13,795 bases of DNA. Origin: an uncultured Candidatus Melainabacteria bacterium. GTDB lineage: Bacteria; Cyanobacteriota; Vampirovibrionia; LMEP-6097. The DNA lies in the NCBI GenBank assembly GCA_937927525.1, contig CALBDR010000049.1, positions 1-13,795 of the forward strand, in the 5' to 3' direction. Below, one piece after another: positions 12,498-13,795 of this stretch (its first letter is position 1; each line of letters starts with the position of its first letter). A model generated the notes under the pieces. It saw only the letters and a program-made list of their open reading frames with translations, was not told where the DNA came from and ran no database searches. The translations under genes were made by a program, and so were the position numbers.

Positions 12498-13186
12498 GAA
12501 AAGGTCATAGGATCTTAGTTCTAGGCGAAACATATTCGGGCAAATCACACTGGGTAATTAACGACTGGTTTGCCGATATTATGGACTGTAAATACGAGTT
12601 AATCTACTGGTATACTGGTTCAGAAGATGATTTGCCTGATGTACAAAAGTTAGCCAAACATGTAAAGAAGAATGGCAAAATAAAATTTGTGCTAAATCCA
12701 TCAATTGAGCAAATCGAACGGCATATGGAAGCTATTAGAGAAGTACAAAAGATGTTAGAGCAGATGGATAAGCCCTTGCTCAAAGTAAGTTTTGTATTTG
12801 ACGATTTGATGAACGAAAGGTCACTTTTTAACCCTCACCGTCCTTCTCTAATCGAAAAGATCTTTTCAAAAGGTCGGCACGATCATATCGATGTTATCGT
12901 AATTGGTCAAGGTTACAGTGGGTTCTTTAACAAGTCAACTAGAAACATTAACCCTTCGGCACTGGTATTATATTGTTTACCACCTGACGCGGTAAGCGAT
13001 ATTGTTAGCGAAAACTGTTTAGTCAATGTAGACAAAGGTGAATTGTTAACTAAAATGTCTCAAGCAATTACGCCACATTCAGGCAATAAATACCCATTTA
13101 TGGTCATTGATAAGACATCCAAAACGCCGGAAGGTAGGTTTCATTTTAACGGTAAAAGTTTTAGACCGACGTTTAATAACTGCTAA
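12485..13186 (+). CDS. A32-like genome packaging ATPase (FtsK/HerA superfamily)
   Basis: The product has 233 residues, a normal length for small-virus A32-type ATPases. Walker A is GETYSGKS at 14-21, right after the first strand ILVL. Walker B is FVFDD at 103-107, with two acidic residues at the end of a hydrophobic strand. A following SKGRHDHIDVIVIGQG (128-143) gives the next core strand with the polar Q142 sensor position, and R153 follows in NKSTRNINPSALVLYCLPP. This order is typical of the viral packaging branch, which pumps genomic DNA into the preformed capsid. The start is in GTAAATG, 10 nt after TTTC. The stop is 2 bp from the convergent gene, with no clear hairpin between them. Confidence 0.88.
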   Translation: MREKRKGHRILVLGETYSGKSHWVINDWFADIMDCKYELIYWYTGSEDDLPDVQKLAKHVKKNGKIKFVLNPSIEQIERHMEAIREVQKMLEQMDKPLLKVSFVFDDLMNERSLFNPHRPSLIEKIFSKGRHDHIDVIVIGQGYSGFFNKSTRNINPSALVLYCLPPDAVSDIVSENCLVNVDKGELLTKMSQAITPHSGNKYPFMVIDKTSKTPEGRFHFNGKSFRPTFNNC

Positions 13187-13188
13187 CG

Positions 13189-13713
13189 CTAACTGCTAAG
13201 TTTAAGCCTTATTTTAGGTTTAGGTTTAGGGGTGTCCGGATGAGAACACAGACGCTCGTCTGATAGAAATTGCCTGATTATTTCTTGTACTGAATTAAAT
13301 GCCTTATTGTTAAATTGTTCTTGTGTTACACAATCGCAGTCAAGATCAATTTGATAACATACGGGTACGTTGGAAACTTTACCCAGAATAAAACCCGAAT
13401 CATCGTTAATATCGTCAACATCGAAGCCGCCAAATGCGCAAACTTCCAATGTGAGTATACTATCATAATTTTTTACACCAATACCGTCACACACGGATCT
13501 GATGTAACTAAGATCAAATTGACCCGTTACTTTTTTACGCCAATAACAAGCTTGAAATACATATCCAGCGTCTTGAAATTTAAGTGTTTCATCTTCATCA
13601 CAAGACGCACAGAGTGGTCTGTGAAGTATTTCATCGTCTTCCAAACAGGGTGCAACACCCATGTGTTTATCTTCTGTTTCACCACAGCGGTAACATTCCA
13701 TCTGACATTCCAT
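13189..13713 (-). CDS. Cysteine-rich zinc-knuckle-like protein
   Basis: The product has 174 residues. C7-x2-C10 and C35-x2-C38 form a likely single zinc site with a 24-residue spacing, as in treble-clef and ribbon fingers. Further cysteines (C3, C23, C56, C75, C92, C119, C126, C128, C156) are scattered. The body is acidic and the tail basic and proline-rich (DTPKPKPKIRLKLSS). An in-frame TAA lies 24 nt before the ATG, so the start must be 13713 or later. The context GAAAATGG lacks the TATA-type start, unlike most genes here, so it may belong to another expression class. The opposite strand also has an open frame (13315-13722), but it lacks such motifs. Function is unknown. Confidence 0.6.
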   Translation of the reverse strand: MECQMECYRCGETEDKHMGVAPCLEDDEILHRPLCASCDEDETLKFQDAGYVFQACYWRKKVTGQFDLSYIRSVCDGIGVKNYDSILTLEVCAFGGFDVDDINDDSGFILGKVSNVPVCYQIDLDCDCVTQEQFNNKAFNSVQEIIRQFLSDERLCSHPDTPKPKPKIRLKLSS

Positions 13714-13795
13714 TTTCGGTGAGATTTGGTAACCTTAGTCGGGCGCGATTAAGAGTTCGGCGGTTCATTTTTTCCGTGTGCACAAAAATTCATGT
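13714..13795. other. Right-edge non-coding stretch
   Basis: No gene is supported in these 82 bases. A short GTGCAC palindrome and a T-rich tract are visible. A start codon at 13792 on the plus strand is too close to the edge to judge. Confidence 0.4.

Noticed and set aside
13315..13722. 135-residue plus-strand frame opposite the cysteine-rich gene
   Set aside because: It has no start motif or recognisable domain, and the minus-strand frame carries the paired CxxC motifs. Low-confidence call either way.
1..13795. Bacterial tectivirus-like phage instead of a eukaryotic virus
   Set aside because: No start codon is preceded by a Shine-Dalgarno sequence, starts are fused to TATAATG-type motifs, and an eRF1-like domain points to a eukaryotic host. 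Not fully excluded without a capsid phylogeny.

Overview
The window looks like part of a small double-stranded DNA virus of eukaryotes, of the polinton-like virus / virophage type (small Bamfordvirae with a double jelly-roll capsid). The evidence is a capsid module made of an A32-type packaging ATPase, a likely major capsid protein of 495 residues and a likely penton (minor capsid) protein of 263 residues. With these are a beta-rich fibre-like protein and a two-domain glycosyltransferase. Genes are packed tightly on both strands, with overlapping ends. No gene has a Shine-Dalgarno site; almost every start codon is instead embedded in TATAATG, TATATG or TAAATG. No polymerase, helicase, primase, integrase, tRNA or rRNA gene is visible, so the replication part of the genome lies outside the window.

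Layout. 1-931 (minus): an unknown acidic protein that runs off the left edge. 1021-1194 (minus): a 57-residue very basic protein. 1231-2451 (plus): the fibre-like protein. 2452-2721 (plus): a mini tyrosine-phosphatase-like protein. 2708-3064 (minus): a membrane-anchored coiled coil. 3126-3821 (minus): a protein with two SAP/HeH-like domains. 3883-5706 (plus): the double glycosyltransferase. 5727-7214 (plus): the likely major capsid protein. 7353-7862 (plus): an unknown acidic protein. 7845-8288 (minus): a stand-alone eRF1 middle-domain-like protein without GGQ. 8342-9439 (minus): an unknown helical protein. 9476-10267 (plus): the likely penton. 10390-11337 (minus): a permuted NlpC/P60-like cysteine hydrolase. 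11315-11599, 11768-12088 and 12088-12477 (minus): three small unknowns. 12485-13186 (plus): the packaging ATPase. 13189-13713 (minus): a zinc-knuckle-like protein. No stretch over 300 bases lacks a gene.

Expression signals are the most striking non-coding content. At the 5' ends, at least six genes share T(3-6)C, then exactly 10 nt, then TAT or TAA running into the ATG. This resembles the poxvirus late promoter plan of a T-run plus TAAATG. Two divergent gene pairs have intergenic promoters of identical 36-bp length and layout. At the 3' ends, five related GC-rich palindromes (arms GCGGGG / CCCCGC followed by GCGACG) occur, all in the sense orientation of their gene. Four sit 0-1 nt after a stop codon and the fifth lies in frame inside a coding sequence. 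A second, AT-rich hairpin family lies behind other genes. This recalls the hairpin polyadenylation rule of mimivirus-type giant viruses and may mean that this virus is transcribed by a giant-virus-like machinery; that last step is inference.

The structural genes would build and fill the capsid. The glycosyltransferase may decorate the capsid or fibre. The phosphatase-like, eRF1-like and NlpC/P60-like proteins are candidates for acting on the host cell.
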